The translations under genes and the position numbers were made by a program. From Coriolopsis trogii (Eukaryota; Basidiomycota; Agaricomycetes; Polyporales; Polyporaceae): a stretch of DNA of 64,000 nucleotides. The DNA is taken from contig JAHYIO010000003.1 in NCBI GenBank assembly GCA_020543525.1, positions 2,356,001-2,420,000 of the forward strand, written 5' to 3'. The notes beneath the pieces are model-generated. The model was not told where the DNA came from. It searched no databases and was given only the letters and a program-made list of their open reading frames with translations. Below, one piece after another: positions 22,569 to 36,200 of this stretch. How positions within the stretch are numbered: the stretch's first letter is position 1; each line of letters opens with the position of its first letter.

Positions 22569-24535
22569 ATGAGTCACAGCGACCCGCAAGCGTTCACAGT
22601 CTATGGGTGGATAGTGTGCATATGGGTTCTCGTCGTCTCATTCCAGGCAGGTGTGCCAGTTGCATCAACGTGTAGAACGTGTGCTGATACCTCCTCATCC
22701 TCCGCCACCTCTTAAAGTATGGCTTTCACATATCCAGTCTGAACCAAATCCAAGCCGTCCTTACTTGCCGCTCGGGCGCCGCGTCCACTTACTATGGTCT
22801 CCCGACTTGTGTACCCATGACCGACGCCACTTTCTCCGTCCTTACGTCCGTCTACACTGTCGGTGGCCTTTTTGGGAGTGTAGGGGCGAATGTCGTCATG
22901 GACCGTTGGGGTCGCAAGGGAGCGGTCCTGGCTAGCTCATTCATTATGGCTGTTGGTGCGGGCTTCATGGGTGTAGCGGCGTCCTTGTCACCACTCATTA
23001 TCGGACGGTGAGTCCCTTGTCCCTCATTCTGACTACTGCCTTCACGAGGAAGTATAGGCTTCTTACTGGTGTATCTGCTGGACTGGGTCTATGTGTCGGC
23101 CCCATCTACATCTCCGAGATTGCACCAAGCAAGATTAAAGGCTCTGTAGGTCAGTACTGTGTCGGCGTTTCCATGATGTTCCCTCCCTCAAGCCCATCCC
23201 CTAGGCGTCCTCACGCAATTTGCCATTGTCGTTGGCATCATGAGTACACAAGCCATGGGTCTTAAGCTGGCCACCCCGTACACATGGCGTATCGTGTTGC
23301 TCTTCTCATCCGGCTTGTCCGTCGCCCAGCTGCTTGTTGGCCCATTGATAGTAGAGTCGCCTGTTTGGCTCGCACGTCATGGTCTGTTAAGGGACAAAGA
23401 CGCGAGCTCGCGTCGGCTTTGGAAGATTGGACCCGTTCTGCGCGATCCGGATGGTATGTGCCCTCTCTACTGGGTCAAAACCAGGAAACGCTTAGCATAC
23501 CACCATCTACCAGTCGAGGACGGGGATGCTGAAGATCCATTGTTGGCTGCTGATGACGAACGAAGCTCTCTGCACCCCGAACGCCGGCAGGACCAACAAG
23601 CGGCAGTTACTGTACCGCAAGCTCTTCTCCGTGCCGAGTTCCGAAGGCCACTGGCGATTGTGTGCTTTTCTATGCTCTGCCAGCAGCTTTCAGGTGAGCT
23701 GTCATACACGGAAGTTTTAGCGATTCACGCAACTCATGAATTTGTAGGGGTGAATGCCGGTACGACATATTCACAGTCTGGGGCACATAATCACTGATGA
23801 TATGCGCTTTCAGTCCTGTACTACAGCAATGACATACTGTCGAAGACGCTTCCCGATTTAGGGCCCTACATCTCCCTCGGCATCACGGTCGTGAACGTAT
23901 TCATGACGTTTGCACCCATCTTCCTCATTGACGTACGTAGTGGCATATATATCGTGCACACTCATTGACATTGGGTGAACAGAGAATGGGACGCAAGAGG
24001 CTCCTGTCGCTCTCAGCAACAGGTGCCATTCTCTCGTTGGTGGGAGTCGGTCTGGGCTTGGATAGCGGAGCGGTGACACTGGCGAGTATCGCCGTCATGA
24101 CCTTCATTGCGTAAGTTGAGCCTGAGATCCTCTTCATTTACTACGACGTTCTGACATGGTGCGCAGTTCATTCGCTATTGGGATTGGCCCAGTGCCGTTC
24201 GTCATGATTCCGGAGGTTTCCCCTCCCCAGGTACGTTGCTTGACTGATAGTCCAATTGCCCGGGCTGTCTGACGCTTGACGCATATAACAGGCTGTTTCC
24301 GCACTCTCCTCCATCGGGTTATCGCTCAACTGTGCGTACATCGCTCGAAGCTTCCCTTCTAACGTCTCAAATCACATTTATAGGGGTCGCCAACTTCTCC
24401 GTGGGTTTGGTCTTCCTGCCTTTGCGCAACTTCCTCGCACATGGAGATGTCTCCAAGGAGGGTCGCGTCTTCTTCGTCTTCGCTGCTCTCCTCGCTTTCT
24501 TCACATTCATGCTCTTCAGGACGTATAAGGGCTAA
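22569..24535 (+). CDS. MFS sugar-porter family transporter (VPS73/GLUT-like)
   Basis: Twelve-helix major facilitator transporter of the sugar porter family, most similar in style to fungal VPS73/YBR241C vacuolar transporters and animal GLUTs. Predicted exons are 22569-22652, 22718-23007, 23058-23149, 23205-23453, 23514-23693, 23748-23759, 23814-23932, 23983-24110, 24167-24230, 24292-24331 and 24384-24535, giving 469 aa. Signature motifs are GYGFHISSLNQIQ in helix 1, DRWGRKGAV (loop 2-3), YISEIAPSKIKGSVG (PESPR-like region), the QQLSGVNAVLYYSNDIL block of helix 7, DRMGRKRLL and PVPFVMIPEVSPPQAV. An intron at 23454-23513 is in frame and optional. One exon is only 12 nt and encodes most of GVNAV, the sugar-contact helix. 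The substrate and membrane (vacuole or plasma membrane) are inferred, not shown. Confidence 0.92.
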
Positions 24536-26369
24536 ATGCGAAGGCTCAGCTGCTGTTGTGCTCGATCTGCTCTATCGCATCCCCTCTCTACCTTGTGCTT
24601 TCTGGTTTGGGCTTCTCGTGGACACTTGTGTACTATACGTATCTGGGTATTTCTTTGTGACATACATTTGCACGCGTAATGCATAGATATCGATGGGAGA
24701 CATTGGTCTGACTAGTGCGACTCCTTGGCAGATCGTCGATGCCACAGCGCCTTCGCTTTCGCGACCTCTACAGAGCTGCCTAATCTTCGGCAGCGGTCTC
24801 TGATCTGTCGAAGCTCGGGCCGCAGCGGGCGTCGTAGACGGACCCATATTGATATGTCTGCCATAGCACCGCGTCGCGCATCGCAACTACCAGGAGACTA
24901 AAGCCGAGCGGAAATGGTGATCAACGAGAGAACACAACTGAGAGCTTTGTCTCCGTAGGCTCATCGAGGATGTCCGGAGTTGGGTCGAGAGCAAGAGGTA
25001 TGTAAGACATGCTTGTATGGTCTGAGGAGTATACATATCGTGGGTTTCGCGGAGCGGCCCTAGTAGCTCATGACCATCCCCCCCTGTAGCGTGAACAACG
25101 CACACACAATCGGACATGACACGACGGTATTGAGGATGCGAACAATCCCACAGCACGCCCATCATGTTGAATGTATCCGCTTCCGCTCGAAGTGGCGTGT
25201 TAGTAGGACCGATCATATGTGACGACTCGCCCGTAGAAGGGCGTCCCCGGCTAGGGCGATCTGCTGCAGTGCCGTGTGCAGCAACTCGGTCCCATCCACC
25301 TCCGAGTCCGAGGGGCCGTTGGTTTTTGGGAAGAGAAGGCGGCTGTAAATGCAAGGGTCCCATGTACATAGACCACATTGCATCGGACCAGATCAGGACA
25401 GCGTCCGAGCGACCGACGAGGGCGCGGGGACAATCGTCGAGCGCGAGGGTCTTGCAATTGAAGTATATTATTATCTTCGTGTGACCCTGCAACAGTCTGA
25501 GAGACGATGCTCCTGGAATTGGCTCTCCAGCTTCGACAAAGTTTGGCTTCACCTGGGTCCTTGATATGAGCGAGCGCGTAGAGCGAGTTGGGAAGATCGT
25601 GTGGGAGATTGGCGGAGGAAGTTGCAACTTGTACGAGGAAGGAGCGCCTGGGAACATATGGGCGCCTCGCCCCCATGGCCAGCCCGTCGACGATAGATCT
25701 CAGTGTCAGCCTGGAAAGGGGTGGTAGCAGCAGTTCCAAACGAGCAGCAAGCGTGGCAATCTCGGCTGATATTTCTTCCGATATAACCGTGTCTGTGTGT
25801 GAGGATGCGATATCGCTGAGAATCTGAAGGAGGATGAGCACACATTGGGCATCCGGAGAAGTCGGACTGTGAGACACAGTGGCCGACGAGCTTCGTTCGG
25901 TGACCAGGCACGGACAGTGAGAAAGTACACCTCACGCTCATACCACCATCAAGTACTCACTTTTCCAAAGTGGTACGCCTCAAGGCAGTTCTGCCAGTGG
26001 GCGGTGTGGTACTCACCCAGCAGGGTACGTCGTGAATTTACAGTCTGCACTGTGGGCTTGGAGTGGAATAGGAACGTTCATATTCAACTTTGTCATCACT
26101 GGCGCTGCCGCAACCTGATTGACCTCTAATATCTATGTATGTAGGGGACTGGAGTCAGAGACGCATCACCATCTCTTACTAAACACGTTTTTGTTCCATC
26201 AAATTGATCTTGCCTGACTCGACGTCGTCACCAAGTCAGTACTCCAAGTTCTCCTGAGACCGTTCAGAAGATCCGTCGATGGACCGGAAGTTGTTCTTAC
26301 TAATGCTTCACCATCAGTAATAATCAAACATCTCGGTCATCCTCCATACCCTTTTTGCCAGCAACGCAT
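24536..26369. other. Region without a closed gene model
   Basis: About 1.8 kb between the transporter and the secreted hydrolase. The minus strand shows one plausible exon (next entry) and scattered open frames in all three phases, but I could not join them into a complete gene. The last 300 bp or so should hold the hydrolase promoter. Confidence 0.4.
25553..25866 (-). other. Possible internal exon of an unrecognised gene
   Basis: About 105 codons stay open between a CTCACAG acceptor and a GTGAAG donor. The translation is helix-like, with LILLQILSDIASSH, TLAARLELLLPPLSRLTLR and LPNSLYALAHIKDP, reminiscent of alpha-solenoid repeats. Downstream on the same strand, near 25240-25350, a second frame reads TELLHTALQQIALAGDALLR, which also looks coding. 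I could not find a start, a stop or consistent phases, so this may be a degraded gene or a gene with unusual splicing. I do not recognise a family. Confidence 0.3.
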
Positions 26370-29300
26370 ATGCATAAATTCCCATCTTTGCAGAGGCGTG
26401 TTCGTACTACACCCGCCGTCCTACTAGCACTAGTGCTTGTCGACGTCTTGAACGCAACCATCGCACTAGCGCAGCCGGAGGACATTCAGGTCGTTATGAA
26501 GAGCACAGTTGAAACCGCGTCGTCACAGGGCTGGAAAGTGACTGTATCCGACGAGTGGGATGTAGGTGTCTTGAAGACGATCAGTCGCCCACGATGCCAG
26601 ACACTAACCGTTGACCATATGCATATAGGTGCTGGGGCCGTTCCCAATCCACGCTCGGGAGCAACACTTTCTCTCACCCTCATTCCCGCTCAACCGTGGG
26701 TGGCGTTTTTTGGCACTTTACCGTAGACTGAAATATCTGCCAGTGAGTGAGCCAATCGACTTGCACGCGACGTACGCCTCTTCGTACGCCGACGGCGGCT
26801 TTGTCGGGTGGTCAAAGGCGCAATCCCAAGAGGACGGAACACTTCAAGTATCGTTCCCGCATATCAGGTACCCGTCACCTTTTAGGCTTTATTTTAGCAA
26901 TCGGTCTGAAGGCTCTCGTTCAGATGGGACGTTTTGCGTGCGACCGAAGGCTGGGCTGCCATGCAGCACCACAATCTCCTTCGCACGACGTTCACGGTAC
27001 ATCCGCCTTCGGAGGTCTTGGGTAGAGACCGTACTGCCGTTCCTCGCTTGCTCGTGAGGCTGGCTCAGGGGTCATTCTTCACTGTGCTTCCGGGTGCCGA
27101 TAGGCTTATTTGGGGCAGCCCGGAATGGCATGCGGGAAACATCTATGACATGGGGAACTCGCCTGCGAATACGGTCGATTTCCCTTCGCCGCCTTCATTG
27201 ACATCTCCCACATGTTACACCCTCGTCGTGAGTGGCGACTACGAGGTGATAGCTCTGTGATACTCTTCAAGGTGGGATACTCACGCGTCTTATTCACCAG
27301 ATCAGGCTTTTTGGAGATCCCCGACATACCGCCAGTGGAGTCCCAACGCTCGCGATCAATCTCACTTTAGACCTCGAGCACACGGCTGAAGCATTTATTC
27401 CCGTGGTGCACGATGCCACCCATGACGTCGTGTGCGACTTTGTCGATGGATGGGCATTCGGCGATGCGATCGGCGTGGGGCTGCGCAGTCTAAATGATTG
27501 GTGGACAGTACTCCAAGTCACTACCTCAGGGAGTGTTGTGGAGGTGAGTGATCGTCATGAGAAGCATCTTCCCTCAGACTTACAAAACCCAGAGCGTCGA
27601 GCTATCTTTGGTCAGAGATACACGCATCGCACCAACCCAGACACGCATACTGCCCATCAAGATCACACAGAAGGCACCAATCTATGTGAACGAACTGGAG
27701 TTGACGTTGAAGCTTCAGTCGGGCGATGTTGTATCGGAGATCTTTGTGAACATGCCCCTCAAGCACCACGCCCCCTGGTCCTCACAGATTCTCTCGACCG
27801 GAATCAAAGCCTCGTACTTTTTCGGTACTTCGATGCCCACTTTGTTCGTGGTCAGTCCACCGGCAGAGCCACACGACGGACTACCACCCCCGCCTATTCT
27901 GGCTCTGCGTGAGTAGTGCAGACTCCTACGCCCCTCTGATCAAGCTCTGACGTTTCTCAATAGACGGCGCTGGGGTTGACGTGATAGGTCAAGACTTTTG
28001 GATCAGAGCATTACCTCGTCAGCAGCGAAGCTGGGTTATCGCTCCCACAGGTCGTACTGCTTGGGTATGTTCCATGTGTTCAGCCCACTGAGTCTCGGCT
28101 AACTGTTTGTAGGGATTGGATTGGCACGGTCCCAGTGCTAGAGACGCGTTTGGGACTGTAGACGCTTTGTACCATATTTTGGCAACGAGAGACGAGTGGC
28201 GTCCATGGGGCCTTGAGAGGGACACCAGAGTGTTGCTCATGGGACATTCCAACGGTGGCCAAGGAGCATGGTATCTTGCCGGCAGATACCCGGACAGGGT
28301 AGTAGGAGGTAATTACAGCATTTGTGGTGCTCCATCGTCACGCTCACGAGTATTCTTTGCAGTCGTGCCTGCTGCTGGGTACATAAAGTCACAGTCATAC
28401 GTTTCTTGGGTACAGTCCAGGTAAGCCTGCTAATTGCATACTGCGAACTATACGCATGGACGTGCGATGAACAGATCGGCGCACTTCGTGGACCCGGGCT
28501 TGCGAGCGATTCTGGACTCGTCATTCACGCCGGACGACAATGACCTATTCCTCTCCAATCTGGTCGACACCCCCATTTTGGCGATACATGGGTATGAGCA
28601 CACTTGTACGATTTTCCCGGGATTTATATTCACCATCACCCAGCGGCGACGATGACAACGTTCCTGTATGGCATACTCGCGAGGCTGTCTCAGTCCTCAA
28701 GACCTGGAACCCTCGAGCGGATGTCACGTAAGTCTCTCTCTACCGTACAGCGAGCATTTGACCGACGGCAAGCCGCATGCAGGTTCCGCGAAGATCCGGG
28801 GCAGCCGCATTGGTACGATGAGGTGTTCTCTAACGAGCAAGTGGAGTCGTTCGTTTCCAAGGCTTTGCAGCGACCCAGCACAGCAACACCCTTGTCCACT
28901 TCACGAGACTTTACGCTCACCGTCGCCACCCCTGCGGACTCGGGGTCGCTTCATGGATGGTCCATACATGCCCTTGCGGTGCCGGGACGGTGAGCGTCGC
29001 CCTCTCGGCCGCCCTTGTGATCCAAGAAGCTGACTGTTCTCTACAGCTTGGCTAGATTGAGGGTGCAACTGGGGACGAACACAGTTAAAGTGCACACGAA
29101 GAACGTACGGGCATTCTCCATCCGCCTCGGCGCCCTTCCGGAAGATGTGCGCAACGCGGAGTTCCTGGTCGACGATCAGTCTATCGAGCTTGACGAAGCG
29201 ACCTGGGAGCTGCCTGATTACTCTCTGGCCTTAGTCAAAGATGTGTTTGTGTGGATTGTGAGAACCCCTGATTATCTGCATTTTCGTTCCTCAAGTCTGA

Positions 29301-29985
29301 CGAGAGCGCACGATTACGAAAGCCGCATTCCCTGTCTAGTGTGACCGTCGCGCCACCTACCGGCCGTATTGCCAACTTCCTGACGACCAACGCACCCTTC
29401 GTGATAGCCATCCCGAAGGGTTCCTCCCCCCGGCTGCTTTCCGCCGCCCTGCGTATCGCACACAACCTGGACGTCTACCACAGACTGGACGCGGAGATCG
29501 TAGACCACGAGGAAGTCGCCTGGCGAATAAGGGTGGGCTCCCTGGGCCGTGGTAACATCGTAGTCCTCGACTGCGGTATTCCGAGCGCATTTACGACGTC
29601 GGTGCTGGGGCAAGGGAAGACGTTTGGCGTTCGCAGGGGCAACCTCATGCTACGCGGACATCAACTGAATGAGCCCTCCTCAGCAACGCTCTTCCTTCAT
29701 CCTCACCCGACTTTTGCGGACAGCCTCGCGCTGTTCCTCTACGGCTCGGACGCAGATGGACTGGAGAGAGCCTTGCGCCTCTTCCCGATTCGTACCGGAG
29801 TCACTGTCCCAGATTGGATCGTCGTAGGTGCCGACGCGGACAAGCAAGGATCCGGAGGTGTGAAGGGGGCTGGGTACGTTGGTACATGGCATATATTAAC
29901 TAACACTGCTGATCAACACCGAAATCTCGTACACAGGGTCTGGGGTAACGACTGGAGCTGGAATGAAGCCATGTCCGCATTCTAG
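26370..29985 (+). CDS. Secreted alpha/beta hydrolase, prolyl-oligopeptidase-like
   Basis: Large predicted secreted serine hydrolase of 950 aa (peptidase S9 or esterase fold). Predicted exons are 26370-26561, 26629-26695, 26744-26867, 26924-27245, 27301-27543, 27578-27908, 27964-28064, 28113-28308, 28363-28420, 28475-28591, 28644-28727, 28783-28989, 29047-29257, 29323-29873 and 29937-29985. The first 34 residues form a signal sequence with hydrophobic core AVLLALVLVDVLNATIALA. The N-terminal half has LGPFPIHAREQHFLSPSFPL and an otherwise beta-rich region. The catalytic domain begins at LALHGAGVDVIGQDFW. The nucleophile elbow is MGHSNGGQGAWYLAGRYP, the acid is in IHGGDDDNVPV and the histidine in GQPHWYDEVF. 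A C-terminal beta-rich extension follows. The substrate is unknown; peptidase versus carboxyl-esterase cannot be settled from sequence. Confidence 0.83.
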
Positions 29986-30297
29986 ATTACGGGAAAGGTA
30001 TGTATGGGGTGATACATCACTATTGAATATACATGACACATTTAGGGTAGTACGTCGTGGGTGTGGAGGTCGTAGGTGGTGCGTGGTGCGTGGTGGATTC
30101 GTCAGGCTGATCGTAAGCAAAGTTCGAGCCATCACGTATGCCTTTTGTAACAGTGCGACAGAGGAAATCTTGTTACAATACAGTGCAATGAGAACAGAGC
30201 CCAAAATGGAGAAAAAGAAGACGAGCGGGATATATATCACAGATAGCGAGAGCGACAGCAAGATGTGGGCGGATCGGGTGTTGGAGAAGGGGATGCT
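29986..30297. other. Shared 3' region of hydrolase and NOT1
   Basis: These 312 bp lie between two converging stop codons. They contain runs of short A-rich tracts near 30200-30230 that could serve as polyadenylation signals, but no gene. Confidence 0.4.
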
Positions 30298-33200
30298 CTA
30301 GGATTGGAAGATGGACCTCGCGACCTGTAGGAATCATGAGAAATCGTCCGATGACGTCTTAGTGTATATACACTTACATTCTCAAGGAGAAGCGTGACTT
30401 CGGGGGCGATATGGATGAATGGTTGATTCCCAAAGTTGTACTTGGGGTTGCGAAGCAACTCGATGAACGTGACGAGAGCTCCCCACGGGTGAGGCCGGTG
30501 GACCAAGAAGCGCTCCAGCAGGACCCTGGTCAGGACCTCCCGGAATTGGTCTACCTCTATCTCGTGGAACAGGTACAACATCAAGGAACTGAACCAGTGG
30601 GTATGGGCATTGGGGTACCGCAGATGAAGGACCATAGCGGTCAACAAGTGGTGTTGGCCTGTGTAACGGTCAGTATTGATGCACTACACTACAAGCCACA
30701 TTCTGGTACATACCTTCAACGTCGAGATTGGTGGCCAAGTAGTGAAGGGCAACAACCCCAGGATCCGTCGGAACAAAGACAGATCCTCCATTACGAGCCC
30801 TTGTCTGAGCAACGGAAGAGACGCCAATATACATCACGAGGGAGTTGATGAGCGGCAGGTTGTACGTCTCAGTAGCACCCTCCTGAGCAGGGAGGCGCAG
30901 ACGGTCTTTGAGAGACGCCAAGAACGTCGCCTGAGGTCCTCTGTTCAACAAGTATTGATCCAGGTACATCCGTAGATCTCCTGCCCTCAAGCTAGTCGTG
31001 AAGTCGGAAAGGATAGGAGGAATCGGTCCCATTTCGGGAATCGTTTCAAAGTCGATGTCGCGGAGGTGAGGGTCCGGGAGGATGACATTCGGAGGGTAGG
31101 CACTGAGGACGATGTTTCGGAGCTGAATGCAACGCGGGGGAATGACGTCACACAGAGAGAAGTAGTATTCGCTGAGGAACTCGGGGAAGTCGTGGAGGAG
31201 AACGAGGAGAAGGCGGAGAGTTCCTCGGTAGAGGTCACGGCCCGCTGGCTGGAGATCGGCGATTTTGAGGAAGGGGGACAAAAACTTGAAGAGTGAGAGC
31301 AGGAGTTTGTAGAACGTCGACCAACCCTGTCAACACGCATGTGAGTCATACTGGTGTCGCAATTCCTTCTGCGGGCTTACCTCGCGTTTGTCGGACATGA
31401 GCAGCTTCGGCATGAAGAGCCTGTGGGAGATCAGGCTCATCCACGAGAATGCGAAGCCAGGGAAGTAGGTCGGCTGCAAAGAACTGAACGTATCGCTAAT
31501 CTTGATGTCAGTTTGGCATCCGGACGTACACAAGCGTTCACACTCACCCGATTGCGATAAGGAGCTGGAAGTATGCGGCTCCAAGGCTAGACTCGATGGA
31601 ACGGAGGTCGCTGAGGAGGCTGGAGAAGAACCGGAAGAACGGCTTCTGCTGAAAGTGGGGACCCTGTTCTTCGTGCATATTGGCGAGCACGAGAACAAAG
31701 ATGGTCAAGATCTTCGTCAGGTAGTGAACTTTGGCTTGGTCATTGTTCACCCCGGAAGCATCGCCGTGATACTTGATGATGTACACAATCAAGCGCGACA
31801 TGGCATCCAGAGCCTGGAAGGCGAAGCCGTGCTCCCCGGCATTGACATGCTTGATGTAGCTGTTGACACTCGACTCTGCGCACACCCGGAAGAAGAACGA
31901 CGAAACATCTTCTGCCTTGAGAATGCCTTGCCGAGTGAGTTGGGTGATGTATGGGACGAACGACTTCTCTGGGGAGTGCGACCGCTGGTAGATGCTGACC
32001 CACTGCTGGAACCAGATGAAGAGTTTCTCCCTCAAAGTCTCCGTCTCCGGCTTTACAGAAGGCTGCCGAACAGGTTGGTCAGCAGCTACAGCCTGAGTGG
32101 TCCGGCGTGGGACGCCGCGAAGATCATCTAACAGTCTGCTAGCTCTGCAGGGTCGTCAGTACACCCACAACACATTTCAGTATTTGATGCAACTCACTCG
32201 TCATTCGCCTTGCCCGACTGAGCCAACTGGTTGAGAATCTCAAGCGAGAAAGAGAACTGCGCCTGTGTGGCAAGGGGCGGGTCTGCAGCAAGGCACTCAC
32301 GAATGAGGCCAGCCGCGAAGTTTTGCAGGCTGGGACGAGGGTCGGAGTAGAGGAGCTTGGCCAATTGCTGGTCTTCCTGGGAAATGGTGACAAGACCGCT
32401 GCGAAGCAAGGTGATCGTGACGGGAATGTTGAACTTGCGCTCGTCCTCGGCATAGATGAGCCAAGTGATTGCCTCTCGAGCAACCTCCTCGAAGGAATGA
32501 CAGAGTTGGTCAAGCAAGGCAACGTAGATCTCACGTCCCAGCTGCGAGGGCGTCTTGTACAACAACTGGACGATCTTCTGAGACATGAGAAGAGGGGTGC
32601 GGGTGCGGTCAAGGGAGTCGGCGGCGATGAAGAGGATCTGGCGGACGAGATGGCGGACTTCGTGGGTGGGAGGAAGTGCAGCGAGGGACGTGATAGGAAG
32701 CTGGACGAGCATGGCCTCCAAATCTCTCACCAGGGCCTACAAACAATCTCAGCACAACAATAAACATTCTCGCGCAGTGATGTCTCACATTAAAGCGATC
32801 CATAGCTTCTTGGGGACGCAGGAGCGTCTGGCCAGCCTGCTCTGTTCCTGGGGGTGGACTGTAAAGGGACGGGATCTGGTCTGCACGAGAGTACGACATG
32901 GTGGAGTTCGGACGGCTTGTAAAAACACGTCGCTTGGGGTCCATGTCTTGGAAAGGGTCAATGAATGGTTGCGCATGAAAATTTGCATACTCACTGAATT
33001 CCTCGTAAACCTTGAGCTGGTCGACCTGAACACCACCAGCCTTGATCCGAAGAATGTCGGGCAAAGAATTGTTGACAACAGACTGCGTGACAGAGGGATC
33101 CCAGAATGGCTGCCCAGGACGTTGCTAGTATGATATGGTCAGCTATGCGAACGCCCCCGTGAACAAATTGCGGACCCACCTCTCTGTGTCGCCTGCGCAA

Positions 33201-36200
33201 CTCGTAGGCAGCAGCAAAGCCTTCATCAACGTCGATGACTGCACGGTCCATGGCGGCCTTTTCGATCGCCTGACAAGCGAGCTCGATGTTCTCCTGGACC
33301 AACAAGAAAATCACCTGATCCGGTACCATTTGCTACAGCAGGTGTCAGTGATTGGATGGGAGCACGTGCAGCTAAAATATCTCACCTCAGTGAAACCGAA
33401 CTCTGACAAGAACTGACGGATGTGACTGCCCAGGTTGCCCTTCAGCGGCTCCTTGCAGGTGACCAAGGCCAGACTGCCAGCCAGCTTTTGAGCCATGAGA
33501 TGCCCAGCCTTACGAAGCTTGTCGTCGCTAGATTCGGTCACGAAGTCCTTGGCGACTAGCTCCCGCGTAGAGATACCGGCGATCGTAACTGAACGCTCGA
33601 CAACTGGCAATATGATCTGCGAGATTACGTCAGCAGCTGTTATTAGTGAAATGACGTACTGCCTACCTCGCGGACAGCGCGGTCGATAGCCATTTGCACG
33701 GCCCGTTTGAATGTGGCATTGGCATTGAGAGGGGCAAGTTGAGGGTTGAGGGTGACATGCGGAAGGATGCTCGAGAGTATGTTCTCGATATGGGCACCGA
33801 GGGCGCGCTGCGAGTCTGAGGGACTAGTTGGGCCTAGAGGTAACACCTGAGCATCTCCTGGGGCTTGGCTGGTAGGGTCGTACCCACCCATAGGCAGGGA
33901 GTCAATGTCGCTGACATAGTCAGGGAGGGGGGGTCCAGCGAGAGAGTCCGTCAGCGGGCGGTTGCGGAGAATGGTAGTCGCCTGCACGACATCGAGGTCA
34001 ACGTCGAGCGCTTTGCATAGCATCTCGATCTCGAACTTGAGGTTCAACTTGAGCTCGGCGAAATGGTACAGCTCCGTGAGCAGGCTCAGGACTGCCATCA
34101 GCCAGGGGTTCGGAGGTCTGAAGACCCTGGACCGGGCGGCAGGCTCGAGAGTCTTGCAGACGAATGGTATCGCAACAATGAGCCGGCCATTGTCGTAACC
34201 CTCGATGAGCAAGTCCTTGAAGGACAGATTCTTGTGCTTGATCGGTCGGTCCCGAGCGAGGGTGATACTGCCTAACCATGACCCGACATTCTTGAGGATG
34301 GCACGCTCTGAGCCTTGCTGGAAAGTCTTCTCCGAGTTGAGAAGCGCTGCGGACTTCACAAGCGTCTCATGCAAGATGAACCTGAAGAGTGGCTGTACGT
34401 CGAGAGCGTCCAGGAAGCGGAGATACAATTGGTGGTTGTTGGGCTCGATGCTGACACGCTGGTCAACCAAGTAGTTCGCGAACCATCGAGAGTATTGCTC
34501 CTGGAAGTGGCCCTTCATCTCCGATAGCTTCGAATCGAAGTTCGAAGGGGCGAGATTGTTCACGATGAACAGTATCTTGTCTGACACCTCTTCTGGAGGT
34601 GCCTCAGGTTCTCCTTCCAATCGATCCGGTTGTATCGAAGTGAAAATAGGCGGAGGTTCAGAAATAGGGGCGGCTGTGAGGGTACGAAGGTCGGCAGAGC
34701 TGCTTCCACCATCACCGTTCGCGAGAGCGCGTTGGATGCTAACGCCAAGATCCGGCCGTTGCTCAAGAAGATGCGGTATCGCCAGCAGGGCCTGGCAGAG
34801 CGGTTGCCACTCCGAAAGTCTGGACTCGAACCTAGATAAGGCCTGGATACCGAACTTGAACAGATTGGTCTCTGGTGGACAGTTGAGAGCGTCCAAGACG
34901 TAACGTATGGCGATGCCGAGCGGGACGAAATCCACGAGTTGATACTGAATCAACGAGCCGAACAGATATCCAGTCATCGCCAGCTCTCGGGGAGGGTAAT
35001 AGGACTGGAAGAACTTGTACTCGTCAAAGAGGAAGTGCAGCATGCAAGAGAAGATCTCGTGGTCGCGAGGGTTGGAAGAGGCCTTGTTGCGTTGAAGAAG
35101 CTTGATAACATCGTCGATGGTGATCTGCTCATCGTACATCTGCTTGTAGATGCCATCAACCTCCGCTTCGATCTCGGCAGAGTAGCTGACCACCGCAAAG
35201 CCTGGTTCCACGTCGGAGCCCGGAACCAAATTCATGAGGCGAGGATGTATCTGCAGGCAGGCATTCCGGACTTCTAAACAGTAGTCGACGTCGCTCTCAT
35301 GCATGATACTCGAACTGATCAACGACAGTCAGAAACGGGGTAGGCGGAGAGCGTACAGAGCATACCTGTTGCGGAGGACACGCAGGAAGATCGCGATCGT
35401 CTGCGGGGAAAGCTGCATGGTCCGAGGTTCCACAGGAGGGTCGGACACCCTAACCGTCTTCTCGCTGTCCATCTTGAGCTCCAAGAAGGCAATGACGGAG
35501 TGCAAAAAATCCGCGCCGTGTGCCGTGACGTTGTCGGCCAGCCACTTGTCCAAATTGAGGTACTCACGACGAGAAGCTAAAGCGGCGACGTCGAGGGCGA
35601 ACTTGAAGGGGCGGACCTCCAACAGAGAATCGAGTATCTACGCAAAGCAAAGATAAATGTGCTGAAAAAATGTATAACATCGAAAGACATCTCACCTTGA
35701 GGTCCTGCGCGACATCCAATATCCTCGTGATGTTGAGATTGCTCTCTTCGTAGAAGTCACGGAACGCATTGGTGAGATACGCTGGCTCGATCTGCCAGAT
35801 GCGCATGAAGACGAGCTGGTGATTGGGATGGCCGGCCAGAAACATGGCCAGAAGTCGTTGAGTGTAATCCAGCCGAATCTCGTTCCACGGTGCTTGCTGA
35901 GGCATAATCAGAACATGGCCTTGACTACAGGACGAAAAGCTCACCGGGACTTGCAACAGACCCATGTGCACCAATTCCGCACTGATCTTGACCGCCTTGT
36001 CCAACATCTCGCTTACGACGTTCATCACTTCTGGATTCTGTGAATCTGCTGCTTGCACCAGTACTTCAAACAGATCCAAAGAATTCCAAGTGTGCCCTTG
36101 AACATTGGCCGCTAGGGACTTGATTGTTGGACTGGCTCCCGCGACATCATCAACAGTCACAATTTTGCGTCCGGGAAGGTTCACGAAGTTGAAGGTATCG

